NCBI GenBank assembly: GCA_963920705.1
Contig: OY987229.1
Span: 19,039,728 to 19,103,727, forward strand
DNA from: Odiellus spinosus
Lineage: Eukaryota > Arthropoda > Arachnida > Opiliones > Phalangiidae
Direction: 5' to 3'
DNA: 64,000 bases
In this document: positions 22,424-35,454 of the stretch, in pieces
Numbering within the stretch: position 1 is the first letter of the stretch
Layout of the letters: the number at the start of each line of letters is the position of its first letter
Notes under the pieces: generated by a model
What the model saw: only the letters and a program-made list of their open reading frames with translations
What the model was told of the DNA's origin: nothing
Database searches by the model: none
Translations under genes and position numbers: made by a program

Positions 22424-23154
22424 AGGGATAGTGTAATCAATAATATTAAAATATGCCTCAAAATTATTATTTAAACTTACTAAACTTAAGTTTTGCCATA
22501 ATTTAATTACCACTATCTGATGGGTACGTACGGCCCATCAAATCGTGAGAAGTGTGCTTAATTCCTCCATTGAAACGTTTCAAACTATAGGCTTTTCCTT
22601 TTTTTAAATCTTTTTAACGGTGACAATTCAAACTGTTTTTTGATTATCGTGAAACCAGAAGCCGATGAAACCCTCCTTTGAAGTCTACTACTCTAATGTT
22701 CCATATAGCGCTCCTCTCTGTATGGGTAAAATTTTCAATTTTAAGAGATCGGAGGGGTCCTACTTCATACTCCCTGTCTACGGAAAATTGGAAATTCTCT
22801 CTCTCCACAAACGACGACGTTTTTTGACGAACTCTAAGGTTGCTAGAGATATTCGCTGGACGAACTCCCGCTCCGAAAATATCTACCGTTAGGAGGCGTA
22901 CGAATCGCGCTTTTTGAAACTAACCCATACAGAGAGGGGTAGACAAGACCCGGGAGTAATAGACTTCAAAGGAGGGTTTCATCGGCTTCTGGTGAAACCT
23001 ATATACTTTCCAAGGAAGTTAAATATTTATTTCTAGCTTGATATTGGTTAATTTTTTTTATTTTTACTTGGAAGAAATCGATAGAAAAGAGGTTTATTCT
23101 CACTTTGTTTATAAATTGAAACAAAAAAAGGTTAAGGGTGTAGTATCCCTTTAA
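22424..23154. mobile_element. Probable family P element carrying MITE A
   Basis: Left end AGGGATAGTGTAATC at 22424 (flank GTAA, one base from TTAA) and right end GTAGTATCCCT at 23150 followed by TTAA (23151-23154). Within it sits MITE A copy 4 (22656-22991) and, after that, a diverged family D fragment on the minus strand (23022-23110, with ATTTATTTCTAGCTTGATAT). Pairing of these two ends is an inference from orientation and sequence. Confidence 0.5.
22649..22998 (-). mobile_element. MITE family A, copy 4
   Basis: Element 22656-22991 (336 bp) between 7-bp duplications GTGAAAC (22649-22655 and 22992-22998). Opposite in orientation to copy 1. The 75-codon plus frame at 22665-22892 is inside it and is not a gene. 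Confidence 0.93.
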
Positions 23155-23786
23155 AATTACTATTTTCATGAACAGTTTGTAATACTACTTTATCCCTTTG
23201 GGGTTTAATATCACGTATCAATCCGCCTCAGTTATGGCTGCTTTGGAAACTTCTCTAGGTTTAAATTATCCAGCTCATATCTCTCTAGACATTCTTCGGT
23301 CTCTTCGGAGGTGTTTCTTTTCTTTTTTTGGTTGAGGCCAAGCTGTATATGCCATGGTTGAGATCTTTTCAATCGTAGCACGGAATCTAGTCATTTGCGA
23401 AAGCATGTTATATGTGCATATAGACGACGCCTATCCTTTCTTATATTATCGTGTCTCTTAGTCTTCGTTTTTCTCAAAATATAGCTAATATCTCTTGTTC
23501 CCATAACGCCTAAAAACGCACATGGCCCACAACGAAGAAGCTCTCGTATATGCCGTGTAATATCTCTATGTTGCGTGTGACGTAGTCGTGACGTAATGTT
23601 TTTTTTTTTTTACTATTTAGAAACAAGGAGTATCTTTGAATTATGTATATTGGGATGTGATAAATGGGTTTTATTTTCCACTGATTAAGGTTTAATACGC
23701 AATTCTAATTATATGCAATTAAATTTTAGCCTAATTACATTTTAAATTTATCCGTGTATTTAAATCTAAATCGAGACTATTTTTAC
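23155..23786. other. A+T-rich stretch, nothing recognised
   Basis: Includes a T run near 23600. No supported feature. Confidence 0.5.
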
Positions 23787-23887
23787 GGTGAAATTAAGTC
23801 AAATTCAAACCGAAATCAATGGTGAAATTAAGTCTAATTCAAACCGAAATCAATGGTGAAATTAAGTCAAATTCAAACCGAAATCAA
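23787..23887. repeat. Minisatellite, 34-bp unit, 3 copies
   Basis: Three units of 34 bp (start GGTGAAATTAAGTCAAATTC, end AAACCGAAATCAAT). The units are nearly identical (one substitution seen in the second), so the array is young. Confidence 0.93.
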
Positions 23888-25560
23888 GCCATAAATCTCA
23901 AAAGTAAAAAGACCAGTTCAAACTCTAAATCAGATTAAAAACCATGGATCTAAGTTATAAATCAAAAACCCTGTTTAATCATAATTAATCTTACGTCAAA
24001 AATATTTATCCATTTCAACATTTTATTAAGTTACTTAGATTATTTTTAGAGATAGGGGTTTGGACAAGAACTTTCTGATTATTTTATCTTTATTCATAAC
24101 TTAAAATTTTTCGAGGAAAGTCTATGATAAATCCAATGTAATCGCGAATAATTTTCCGATTATTTTTTTATGATTAACTGATTAACTGATAGTTGTGGAT
24201 TATTTTGCCCAAACCCCGATCTCTAGATTTTTTGACATATAACAATTTTTCAGGCATAAGATTATGGTTAAAGTCACAAATTTTTTACGAGAAATTGAAT
24301 CTTTTGCCGACTGGAAAAAAGCTAAAATCTCATACTTGATATTTAAATATTAATACCGTGAAATATTTTCTACATCATTACGGTCCTGTATAGGTATAGT
24401 TTTGAAACGTGACTTTACTACGAATTTATAAAGTATAGTTGCGTGTTATTGCGCCAAGATTTAGTAACGCAAAAGATGGATGCTCTGATTTTTTGCCCTG
24501 TACAGTTCGTTTTTATAAGTAAATAATCATTTCAATTTGACCATAAAGTTCTGAATCTAGGCTTATTATTATTCCACCTTGATTTGTTACCACGTACAAA
24601 GTTTGGCTCTATACCCGAGAGTTTTCATTGGATATTTTATTCTCCCTGTGTGTCTGTAAGGACAGACGGTTGGAAATTACTGCTATTTTTCATTAGTTTT
24701 GATATTATGAATATTAAATAGCTCTCGGGGATTTAGACTGGAACGTGACCAGGTCTAGTTACAAATTTATTTCAAATATCTTTCTCTAATATAGATGGGA
24801 TCTTATTCTCATCAGCAATTTCGAATTCTCGAGAATATTTAGAATCTGAAATGTCTTCAAAATTTAGGCTTAGCGGGTTCAGTTTGCAACTTTGATAACT
24901 ATTTTCTCGCGTTCGAAAAAATGACAGTTTCTTATTGGTAAACAGAATTTGGGAACTATTAGGCTTGATGGAAAGTCTAGATTTTATTTTAAGAACGTCT
25001 GCTAGTGCATACATCTACCAAAGTTTAGTTTGCACAATGACCACTATGACACCATAGATAATTCTAAATTGATGTAATATGGCGAATCTTTTGGTGAATT
25101 TTGATTAGGCTTAGCGTAAGACGGACATAAAACAGTCTAAAAATAGTATTAACAACCATTCAAATATGAAAATAACTTCTTTACGACTTTCCCCTAGCTC
25201 AATAAGACATTAAAAACTTAAGCCTTACGAAGTAATTTGCAAAACAAGCTTAACACTTATAAGGAACATAAATTATAAACTTATGCTTTATCCATGCCCC
25301 ATAAAAATCGTCAAATAATGATTTCCCTTGTATTTCGAGAAGGATAAAAACGATCCTAGTATTTTATGGATGAAAACGAAGACATTTTGATTGCTTCCTC
25401 GTTCTCGCAAATATTCCTCTGATCGATTTTATGATCCAGCGACACACAGAGGGATTTGAGCCCTAGATAACGGGAATATTTTTAGAGGGGGGGGGGCGGA
25501 ATAATACCAGGGTAATTGTTATTTAAATCATCTAGGAGACTAGGAGTAGCTGCGTGAGGT
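23888..25560. other. A+T-rich stretch, nothing recognised
   Basis: An 80-codon minus frame (24772-25014) is unrecognised. A G run lies at 25491-25498. No supported feature. Confidence 0.5.
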
Positions 25561-25564
25561 TCCC

Positions 25565-25735
25565 CCCTTTTTCTATATATGGTTGAGTTGACAAGTGTTG
25601 TCAACGTCTTGAGGGGACAAGTACATATACAAGCGTGAGAACAGTGGGAAAATGTGTGGCAGAAACAGCCGCCAACCTCGACTCGATCACGTAGTTATCT
25701 GTGAAACGTCACTAAGTACAGAAGTAAGACACATC
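25565..25735 (+). promoter_or_regulatory. Weak promoter and first-exon candidate
   Basis: CTATATATGG at 25574 could serve as a TATA box. A G+C-richer stretch follows, ending with AGAA followed by GTAAGACAC at 25724, a reasonable splice donor. There is no supporting open frame or partner exon in view, and such matches arise by chance in DNA of this composition. Confidence 0.15.
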
Positions 25736-26507
25736 TTAACTCCCTTCCTTAGTTTAAGGACAATAGAAGATATTTAAGGTTGTACACGTTGAATTTAGTG
25801 AGTGATTATAGTAAAATATAATATTGCAAACTGTAACCCTAACGCGGATTAATATGTTATGTTAAAAATCATAGAACTTGAAAGTAGTGTTTTTCTACAA
25901 TTGGGATTAACGTTAGAGGGGTTAAAGGTTATTCCACAAGGGGAGAGAATTTGAGATGAAAAAAAGCTACGGGCTATTGTCAATCAGTTGTCAACTGAAT
26001 GTGGTTAGTCGTTATGATAATCTGTCATGATGGTGGTGTATTTTTATATAACACTGGTATATAAAAGTTTGAAATAAGTTTATTTTTAATTAAGTTGTTG
26101 ATTTGACAGATAGATATGGACTTCATCGAAGTTTAAATAAATCAAAAGATTAGGAATTAATTAAAGCAAATCCTTAATTAACGGAAATTGGGGGAGTGAA
26201 ATTAATATTAGTTTTATCATATTAGTTATTCTCTGAATTTATTTTTAATTTCGGTGATTATTGAAACACGGTTAGTCGATGCGTTTCTCTTAAAAGCGTT
26301 GGTTATGTTTACCTCTAAGGAGTTTTAATTTATGGGAATTTTATCTTTAAACAAAGTTGAAACGTTTAAAGAGATTATTTTAGCTTTTACAACCTGAATC
26401 ATTTTTTTTTTTTTTTTTTTTTTGGAATCTCAGCTTTTTGATCTGCAGAGATCCACACCGAACTTCTAAAATTCTAGTTAGGCTTAGATAGGGATTCTTT
26501 CACGTTA
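25736..26507. other. A+T-rich stretch with a 22-base T run
   Basis: The T run is at 26402-26423. No other supported feature. Confidence 0.5.
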
Positions 26508-26812
26508 TTTTTACCAAGAAGGATCAGATAAGGAGAGGAAAAGTGGGAACGGCGCGGCTCCTACTGCGTCGGCCTAAACTCCCACTCTGGGAGAACGGGG
26601 GACAGACGGGGGTAGGGATGCTTCGTGGTAAATTGTTGTCACGTGGGTAAAACGAATCTTTATGAGACGCGCTAGCTAGCGACCACGTGACAATAGTTTA
26701 CCTCGAAAATTTCCTATCCCCCCTTTCCACCCGAGTGGGAGGTTGGTTCTTCTCTCTCTAACTCAACGCAGCCCCACTTTTCCTCTCCTTATCTGATCCT
26801 TCTTGTTTTTAC
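26508..26812 (-). mobile_element. MITE family B, copy 1
   Basis: Element 26515-26805 (291 bp) between 7-bp duplications TTTTTAC (26508-26514 and 26806-26812). The ends are CAAGAAGGATCAGATAAGGA and its inverse, with about 32 bp of terminal repeat. It lies opposite to the other two B copies and is noticeably diverged from them. Inner inverted pairs include TCCCACTCTGGGAGAACGGG and, flanking a central GCTAGCTAGC, two CACGTG hexamers. Non-coding. Confidence 0.92.
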
Positions 26813-27534
26813 GTTCTTCTAAATTTTTTCGTCTAAACTTATTTGTGAAAACTTTCAAATTTAAATATCCAATAGGTTTGTTAAATGTTTAGTTCGGGAA
26901 TCATATAGCTTCGATTCAATAGCAAAAAAAAGGTTTTATGTTGGGTTATATGCCAATTTTATTCGAGAACATACTTTTGTGTATATATATTAGATCTCTT
27001 TTATCCCTATTTTTTTCTAGAATGTCTATTTTCGAGACGGTTTCTCTACCTATAGGTGTTTTTCTTGAGTCTGTTTTATATTCTTTGAAATGTTCTTCTT
27101 TATACGTGGCGCTTAAGCTTTTTTCTCCTAGGGTCGCGTGAGTCTGCTTGGGAATAATAAAAACAACTGTAAATAGGCTAGAAATAACTTTTTTACGCGT
27201 TTGACTCTCTCTTTCTCTTACGGGGGAAAGGAAAAAAAATCTTTGTATTCGGAGACTTCCTCTTCGAAGCTAATAGCAACGGGATGACAATCGTTCTTAC
27301 CCTATAGTGGATCTTCCTTGTATTCAGTTTGAATCCTTTTAGTTCAGCCCGTAAATGGTGGGGAGAGTTCTCACCTTAATAATTCTGTAGTACGCGTAGC
27401 TAAGCTTGTTTCAATTGCAAATATGCTAAGCCTAGCAAGAAGTAATCATTTTTAGAAACAAGAATTTTTAATTTTTTTCGTCGTTTTTTTAATGAAAGAT
27501 TATTTAAAACATATCCCTTTTGCTCTCATTCATG
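26813..27534. other. A+T-rich stretch, nothing recognised
   Basis: A 67-codon plus frame (26938-27141) is hydrophobic and A+T-driven, without recognisable identity. Confidence 0.5.
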
Positions 27535-27612
27535 AATATTTTCACCAGCTCAATCGTGCGTACAACAGCGTGTGTCGCGAATATTTTATGGAGCCAAGGT
27601 GGGGAGTCTTTT
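27535..27612 (+). repeat. Family N, partial copy
   Basis: Shares ATTTTCAC, CGTACAACAGCGTGTGTCGC and ATATTTTATGGAGCCAA with the right half of the 21.8-kb element. The left half is missing. Confidence 0.65.
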
Positions 27613-27831
27613 GATTATTCAAAGGTTTTAATTCAACACTAAAATCTGAAATTTGCATAATTTAGAAACTGCTGTTTGTTAATCTATCCTTAAACGTTTA
27701 AAAACCCCTTCTTTGCTCAGCCACTAACCCTAATAATTTTAATTACTAAGCCTAATATTTCAAAAACTAGCAGTATCATAATTGATGAGCCTGATCAGCA
27801 CTTTATCTTAAGTTTTAAACCTAAAGATTAA

Positions 27832-28126
27832 GCCTAATCAAGGAGGATCAGAGAAGGAGAGGAAATGTGGGGCTGCGTTGAGTTAGAGAGAGAAGAGCCA
27901 ACCTCCCACTCGGGTGGAAAGGGGGGATAGGAAATTCTCGAGGTAAACTGTTGTCACGTGGTCGCTAGCTAGCGCGTCTCATAAAGGATTCGTTTTACCC
28001 ACGCGACAACATTTTACCACGAAACGTCTCTACCCCCGTTCTCCCAGAGTGGGAGTTTAGGCCGACGCAGTAGGAACCGCGCCGTCCCCACATTTCCTCT
28101 CCTTCTCTGATCCTCCTTGGCCTAAT
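27832..28126 (+). mobile_element. MITE family B, copy 2
   Basis: Element 27839-28119 (281 bp) between 7-bp duplications GCCTAAT (27832-27838 and 28120-28126). The ends are CAAGGAGGATCAGAGAAGGA and its inverse. By eye it differs from copy 3 (55.3 kb) at only one base, so both are young. The 94-codon minus frame (28057-28341) begins outside and ends inside it, and is not a gene. Confidence 0.95.
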
Positions 28127-29138
28127 CTTGGCCAACACTCTATTGAGGGGCGAACTTGTAGTACAGGAACATGCGCGCTGGTTCTGATAGTTCCATTTTG
28201 GTGCCTAGTAAGGGAGTTAAAGATTATATATATAGGGTAAATTGTAAAATAATGGCAATATGGCCTTAGTTTGTGTTGTTTTCGATTGCTTGAGACAGAC
28301 AAGCCGATCTCGTCTCGAAGTCGCGTCACGTAAAGACCCAAGGAAAAAAAAAAAAAAAAGATTTTTCGGCCCTGGAGTCTTGCTTTAGGGTTTATCCGAA
28401 AGGAAATATTGAGTGAGCTCTTTTTTTTTCCTTTAGCCTTCGCGGTGTTTCGCTTCTTAGGTCCAAGACCAGCATGGGTTAAGGGTTGTAGACCCTTCTA
28501 CTTACACTTAGATATAAATGCAATGCTCGTGCGATATAACTATCGGGAAGGATTTGTTATTTTTTTTCAAATTATTGTTCAAACTTTTAAATTGCTCATG
28601 ATTGTAGGTACATATAATTAGGACAAATTTGACCATTATTAGATCATATAGCTTCGTAGTTCATATAAAACTTTCCCAAAAGTTCAGTGAAACTTCGGAA
28701 ATGTAATTTAAAACCCCCTGATTGTAGACTAACCAAAAAGTCCCAGTGCATTGCGGTGAAAATAACCCCGTTTACTTTTGAGAATTCGTATCTAGAATTA
28801 AATTTGAATGACAATGCTCAATGGAAAAAAAAATTAAATAAAAATAAAAAGTATTCTAGCTCATTATTTTAAGAAACAGGAATTTCACCCAAATCTTTAA
28901 TCGGATTAAATTTGAAAGCCTAAAAGAAAAATTAAGCCCCCTAGAAATTAATCTTCTCTCTGAAAAGGATGAGAGTTTTCTCCGATATTGTGTAAGCTCT
29001 CTTAAAAAAAAATTGAAATCTGAATTTGAATATCTTTTTCTATTCCATCAATTCTTTTAACCCAATTTCGTCAAGTTGGGTGGGAAATATATATTCTCAG
29101 TTCCACGCACACCCTTGTACTATATTTTTTAATATTCG
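28127..29138. other. A+T-rich stretch, nothing recognised
   Basis: Contains an A run at 28345-28359. Frames of 61-70 codons are unrecognised. Confidence 0.5.
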
Positions 29139-29494
29139 ATTTAAACAGAAGTAGATGAAACCCTCCTTTGAAGTCTACTTCTCTAATGTTTGATATAGCG
29201 CTCCTCTCTGTATGGGTAAAATTCCTAATTTTACGAGATCGGAGGGGTCCTACTTCATACCCCCCCTGTCTACGGAAAATTGGAAATTCTCTCTCTCCAA
29301 AACGACGACGTTTTTTTTTTTGACGAACTCCAAGGCTGCTAGAGATATTCGCTCGACGAACTCCCGCTCCGAATATATCTACCGTTAGGAGGCGTACGAA
29401 TCGCGCTTTTTAAAACTAACCCATACAGAGAGGGGTAGACAAGACCCGGGAGTAATAGACTTCAAAGGAGGGTTTCATCGGCTTCTGATTTAAA
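29139..29494 (-). mobile_element. MITE family A, copy 5
   Basis: Element 29146-29487 (342 bp) between 7-bp duplications ATTTAAA (29139-29145 and 29488-29494). Opposite in orientation to copy 1. One end has CAGAAGTAGATG instead of CAGAAGCCGATG. Confidence 0.92.
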
Positions 29495-30199
29495 TTATAT
29501 TTAAATTTTAAGAATATTTGAATATTGGGAAATTTAAAAGACGAAACCTATCTTTATCGATTAAGAAAGATAAAATAATGAGTTAAACAATATATCTCAT
29601 TTGTTTCGTTTAATTTATGATGAAGTACTAACTTTAATTACGTATTTTATTATTTATAATCGATTCGCCTTTTCATTCTCCTTTAAAACAAAATTATTCA
29701 AAAAATTAAACTAATTTCCAACAGTAATCGTGATAAGCTTGCTTTCGCGCGGTCTTTTTTGTGAAAGTTCTTTATAATCCTTCATTCGCAATTAAATAGT
29801 TAATATATTTTAAAGGCAGGGTTCTTCTAATTGGTCCGATTTTACACATGATTGAAATTTAAACTTCACATTTTTTTTAAATTAATTGGGTGGTTGATTC
29901 CGAATTTTAAATTAAACAATTAAGTTGATTTAACTTTTAATTTCCCTTTGATATGAAAGATACTGAAAGGTTAAGATATATAAATACTGATAGTTTCACC
30001 TAGGTATAGTGAAATTTAATAACAATGCAGAAATGTAAAAATATGGTAACCATATCGTATGAAAGGTCGTTAAGACTTTGAAAACGCTTTAATATAATCC
30101 CCTGGCACTTGATTTCCATTTGTGACAATTCAGGATAATTTTATCGCCTTAGATTTATATATTCAAACGAGAATAGGAATAGGCACGAAGAAGAATATG
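29495..30199. other. A+T-rich stretch, nothing recognised
   Basis: No supported feature. Confidence 0.5.

Positions 30200-30227
<28 letters not shown>
30200..30227. repeat. Poly(A) run, 28 bases
   Basis: Uninterrupted A run; no retroposon body or duplication recognised beside it. Confidence 0.95.
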
Positions 30228-30231
<4 letters not shown>

Positions 30232-31003
30232 TACTCGAGGCTGATTTGAGGTTTCCTTATACATTTTAATAGAAAAAGATGTAAATGATGTTGGAATTGC
30301 TAAGATCTTATTCCGTTTTTGTCTCTCCCATTACGTAATAGTCTTTGAAAAGAAATCCCCGGGATTGGCACGCGCGCGAAGTCTGGGTGGAGATTTTTCC
30401 AAGAAGGTGGGTGCCGAGATTTAAATTGCCACCGAGATTGTTCTCAGACTCTGGCAAAGACAGAAAGAGAATTACATCGCGTATGAATAGAAATAGCTCT
30501 TTCTTTCTTCACACTGTTCGACGTTTCCGCATTAACTAGTAGGAAAGTTTTAAAAATTTGTTTCGCGTCGCACCCATCCATCTTCTTTCTTTTCCCTTCT
30601 CTTCATTGAATGAAATAGTTCGAATAGAGTGTACAGTTTGGACTGCAAATCTTTTCTTTTTTTTTTTTTTTTTTTTTTTTTTCATCCTGTCTATATTATT
30701 CTTCTTTGTCTTTCTCCCTCGCTTTTTCGGATTTGTTGGGAATTACGGGTTTGACAGTACACGGTTGAGTTCGCATTTTTATTATTTTTCTTCAATTTTA
30801 ATTTCTTATTTCCTTTCTCTCTCTCTCTCACTCTCTCTCTCTTTTTCCAATTTTTGAATACTCTAGTTATTTTTATATTCCAATATCTAAATAGTTTTAA
30901 TGGCTGAAATCATTCGCTTAACACGAAATGGTGTAAGATTAGTTATTATTAAGTTTAAAGTTATTTTTTCTTGGAATTTAAAATTGAAAAGGCTTATCGT
31001 TTT
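30228..31003. repeat. Simple-sequence zone: T run and CT microsatellite
   Basis: T run at 30657-30682 (26 bases) and a CT/TC microsatellite at about 30815-30842 interrupted once by CA. The 99-codon plus frame 30558-30857 is a poly-F, S/L product of these runs. No gene. Confidence 0.85.
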
Positions 31004-31815
31004 TTTTCTTTTGGATTGAAAGATTGGAGATTAAGCTTAGTTATTTTGGATTGATAGATTGATTGCGGATTACGGTTCAGTGATTTTTTTTGAATTGATA
31101 AGATTGAAGTTTAGGCTTAGCTATTTTGGCTTGAAAGATTTTAGATTAGGCTCAATTATTTTGGATTGAACTAATCATAATTCGGCTTAGTTAGCTCTTT
31201 AGAATTAAAGTTTTATCAGAGGTATATAATAACCCCCTTCGGGGGGAAGTATGAAAGCCCCTATACTACCAATGCTAAAAATCACGAACAACAAGAGCCC
31301 GCTGCTGACTATCTAGGCCACTAGCTCGCGCTGGACTTCTCAATGTCGCTACTCTAGTAAATGGTCTTTGTATAAACAAGACGGCTCGATTTGTGTTTAG
31401 AACTTCCTGTCTCAGGAGTCAGGCTGTCTGTTAAAATGGAGTCGAAGGTTGACTTCAGCTCGCGAGTTCCGGAATTGTGCGTAGGGAAAATTTAGTGAGG
31501 TTCAAAATGGTGTAACTATTTTTTGGGAGTAAAGCGGTGTGTCGATCCGCCGCGATTTACGCCGGGCACTTGTTGTTCGTCGATTTTGCCTACCTTTCAT
31601 ACTTCCCCCCGAAGGGGGTTAATATATACTTCTGGTTTTATTGATATTAGCGATGTGGCTTAACTTTAAAGGATTTAAAGTTTGAAGATAAGGATTAGCG
31701 ATTGTAGATTACATTTAACAATTCGAGATTTAAAATATTGAGGATTAGATTTAACGATTCAGGATTAAATGAATTGAGGCTAGGTTAAGAGATTCGTGAT
31801 ATAATTCTTAACGAT
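31004..31815. repeat. Degenerate minisatellite split by MITE G
   Basis: Units of about 35-45 bp built on TTTTGGATTGAAAGATTG and GATTAGGCTTAGTTA recur at 31004-31210. After the 31.23-31.62 kb insertion, related but more decayed units (TTTGAAGATAAGGATTAGCG, GAGGATTAGATTTAACGATT) continue to about 31815. This implies that the array existed before MITE G arrived. Confidence 0.65.
31230..31621. mobile_element. MITE family G
   Basis: Element 31232-31619 (388 bp), flanked by TA on both sides. The ends ACCCCCTTCGGGGGGAAGTA and its inverse contain a small self-complementary hairpin (CCCCCTTCGGGGG). Pairing resumes inward with ACGAACAACAAGAGCCCG against ACGAACAACAAGTGCCCGG, so about 75 bp of each end is related. 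A TA flank would suit Tc1/mariner-type insertion, but the A+T-rich context makes the exact duplication ambiguous. No transposase. Only copy in the window. Confidence 0.85.
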
Positions 31816-34800
31816 TCCGAATGTGTAGGAGCGCATTCATAACTTAATCATTAATTTTAAATTATATTTAATTGGGAACAGGTTGCCAATATTTTGTTCT
31901 ACAACAAAGCGAGCTAATGAAACTTTCCTTTGCTTAAACTTTAAGCAATCCCTTTCTGGAAAGGAAATCTAATTAATTGAAACGTGCTAGACATATAGAC
32001 AAGCGCTTCAACATCCGAAAATAACTTTTCATCTTCTAGCTACTATACCCGCTATAATTTCACGTGTGCTAACTTTTAGCAAGCTTCCAAAGTTCCAAAT
32101 CATGTAGGTCCCCAAAAAATCTCGTAAAACAAAGTCCTAAAAGAGATTTTTACGAGTGAGAAACAAACCTATCGCCTCGGACATAACTGTATACACGAGA
32201 ATTACATCATTTGATTACAAACCTCGTTTGCAGTAAGCAATTTAAACCTTATCTAGCATCCTACCCACTCTCGGGAAACCTATACTCCTTCTACTACGTC
32301 AAAGGCTTAAATACAGTCTAACTGCGTAGTGAAGGAGAATTGGAGGAGTACCTTATACGCTGTTGTACCAAGACGAGAGAAAGACGGGAAAAAGGGCCAA
32401 AGGTAAAATAGAAAGAGCACCTGGACCCACGGATCATTGAGGTTAAGTAGTAGGAAGGTTGTAAGAGTGCCGGGCGTAGCCTTTTCTATACGCTGCTAGA
32501 ATATATTTAAGTTTGCAATGAGTACGAAGGTACCGTTTGGTATTCTCTCTCTCTTACATCTTCGGTTTGATTTAGTTTCAAGTATAAAAGTTTAGCTTTG
32601 TACATACGGTGAATAGGGTGGTTGTTTCATAACAATCCAACTAAAGCTAAACTGCGTGCTTATGAGCAAAATGAATTTGCTATCTAAGAAACGATGAAGC
32701 GGATTGATACGTTATACTAAAACCTATAGGAGAAAAGTAGTCTTTACCAATTTATGTTGAAAGCTCATCCTCGTGGTCGGGAATATAAAAGAGCTAAGCC
32801 GAGCATAGTTTGTTTTTTCAAGCGCGCGAAGCAATTTGAACAAAATGTTTTGCCGCTCTGAATACACGATTGTAGAACCCTCTTCAATATATATAACCCT
32901 TTTCAATCACTGGCATGAATTATTGAGTACCTCCAAGTTTTATAACCGAAGAATTGAATTGTTTATACTATTATACGTAAAGTTTTTTTTCTTCTTCCTC
33001 GTCATATTTGCATTAAGCGAATGGATTCGAAGTTTCGAACCTGTATAAACTATATGATGTTTATTATTAATTTTAGTTTAGGTCTTTGGAAAGGTTCGAT
33101 AATTTGGAAAATGTCAGACAGTCGATTTAGAAAACTAAGAAATTAGTTGTAAAGGTTATTGTAGGAATACTTAGAAACATGAAAATATTGCACCAAGGAT
33201 CGTAGAAGAATTTTCTGATCATCTTTGTTTTGCTGGTAGAAGATATTTCTTAAAATTTAACAAGGAAACGCTGCAAATATTTTAATTTTTAAAAATATAG
33301 TGTATCCTCATGCAATTTTCAAGGATAATTACTTCGAAATCTAAGAAAATACATCTTGGATACTTAATTATCATAATTTATTCTTTATAAAATTAAAATT
33401 AAGGCGTTAGAGAATCTATTGATGTAGACGTTTAATGTTTGACATTGCCTTAATACCCCATTATTTTTATATAAAGTTTAAAAGAATTCAATTAAAATTA
33501 ATATTCCCCATTTTCATCCTTCATTTGTTTTAATGCGCAATTGGGTAATACCGAACGCCTCATAACCTCTACATTAACTTAAAAAAATTCCCTACAACAA
33601 CGTGTAATGAGTTCGCGACCCCCGTATCCATCTAAAAGTAATAGCGTGTATCTATAAAATCCCATTAACTTTAATCAAAATTAATGATGAATTGGTAAAA
33701 AAAGGGTCAACCCCCAAATATTTACCGGCTAAGCTAGTACGAGCTAATGAAATGACAAGTTCACTCTAGCTCGGCCGATTTTTGTATAGGTGTATAGGAA
33801 TCCGGTCCACGGTCCACCTAAAAGGTTGGGGTGTAAAAATAGCTCTTTGATGTATGTAGGTCGGCGTACTATGCGACGGGGCAGGGAGCTTCGCTTGTTC
33901 TCGCTGTCTTTAGTTTTTCGAAAGAGAGAGAGAGAGAAAGATAGACTAAAGGTGAGCTTTCATATCAGATTGACAAAATAAAATATTTTGCATTTGAATT
34001 AAGGTTATTACGAAATTTTTAGAATAATTAAAAATAATTTTAATCACTCTAAAAGTCGATGAAATACGGACAAATTTCAAACTCGGGTTAATTTTAAATT
34101 GGGTGTAAAGGTTAGGGAAATGTCAAGAATATAATATGCAATTATTTTAAACTTGTCTAATTCTATGTTATTTCAAAATTATTTCTGGCCCATGCCCTTA
34201 TTTATTTGCAGCATATGCAACTATTTATCTGCAGCCTATATATTTATTTGCAACTTAAGCACATAATTACATACTATTTTATTATTTACATACTTAAGCA
34301 CCCCCGATTCTCTTAATTATTCACCACTGAGGCTCTTATTTACATCGTGAGCGCATAATTATCATCAATACTTATTTAATAACTTAGAATTGATTCATGA
34401 GTTAGTTCAAAATTCAAAATTTTCAGGAAAAACCGTGTAAGTTAAAACATTTCTACACCAAAAGTTTTTCGTAAAAATCATATTTTCGCGCCTGTAAAAG
34501 TATTCCAACCTTTTTGCTTCGGTGTTCAGAGTAATGCCGAGATTTAGGAGCAGATTACCAAACATGAAATGAAATATTAGGGTATGGAAACTCCTTTTTA
34601 AAGGGGTTTTGGATCAATACGATTTTGGCCCCTTATCTCGGTTAGGGCTTGCCCCCTGTACAAAACCCTACAACAAAATAAAAAAATATAAAAATAAAAC
34701 TAAAGGGGTGTAGGAACTGTACTGGGTTTGGGGGATTGCGTGGCTGTATTTATCAAGTTGGTTCATCTGGCCCTCTGTCTCAATTCGTTCTGTTTTAGCC

Positions 34801-35454
34801 GGTTGCATTCCCTGGGGGTCTAAGTACGGGCTTTAATAATGGATATAGTCAGGTATATTTTGACTTCATACCGCTTGGTTTTGTTGGATACTTCCTATTG
34901 ATAATAAAGTTACCAAGAGTTTGTTTTTGAAAGAGCTAAGTAATTTTTTGTACGCGTTTTTATTTATTTTTTTTTCTAGCTCGAAAAGATTTGTAAACTT
35001 TGTTTAAAAATAGGGACATGTGGTACGTTCAACTCGGATAATTTTCGCTTTGCTTAATAGTTTATTTTCTTGGAAATATTGTTAATTTAATGAAATCGCT
35101 AAAGCTATGGGGAATCGACACACCATGTCATTTCCATGTTCTAATTAATACAGCCAATTATGGCTTAGTGCTACTATTTTCTTGTAGTTGTTAAATAACT
35201 TAATTTTCGTCCGATTTTGACGTAATTAGACTTATTTTGAAGCTATTAATGAGATCTAATATAATCTTCTGTTAGTCAAGATCCTCTTTCATTTAGTTCT
35301 TTAGTTATATAGATATAAATTTTGGTGAATAAGACTTATTTTGGACTACTATTTGTAACCGAATAAAAACTAAATCAGGTGTACATAGATACCTATTGGG
35401 ATTTCCATTCGATTTGGTCGGTGTAACCTTTAGGGAACTCCCTAGTTCTTCTTT
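31816..35454. other. Long A+T-rich stretch without supported features
   Basis: Short unrecognised frames (60-70 codons) only. A weak inverted pair CTCCTTCTACTACG / CGTAGTGAAGGAG lies at 32286-32338. An AG run is near 33924. Nothing else is visible. Confidence 0.5.

Noticed and set aside
30558-30857. 99-codon frame with poly-F
   Set aside because: Translation of a T run and a CT microsatellite.
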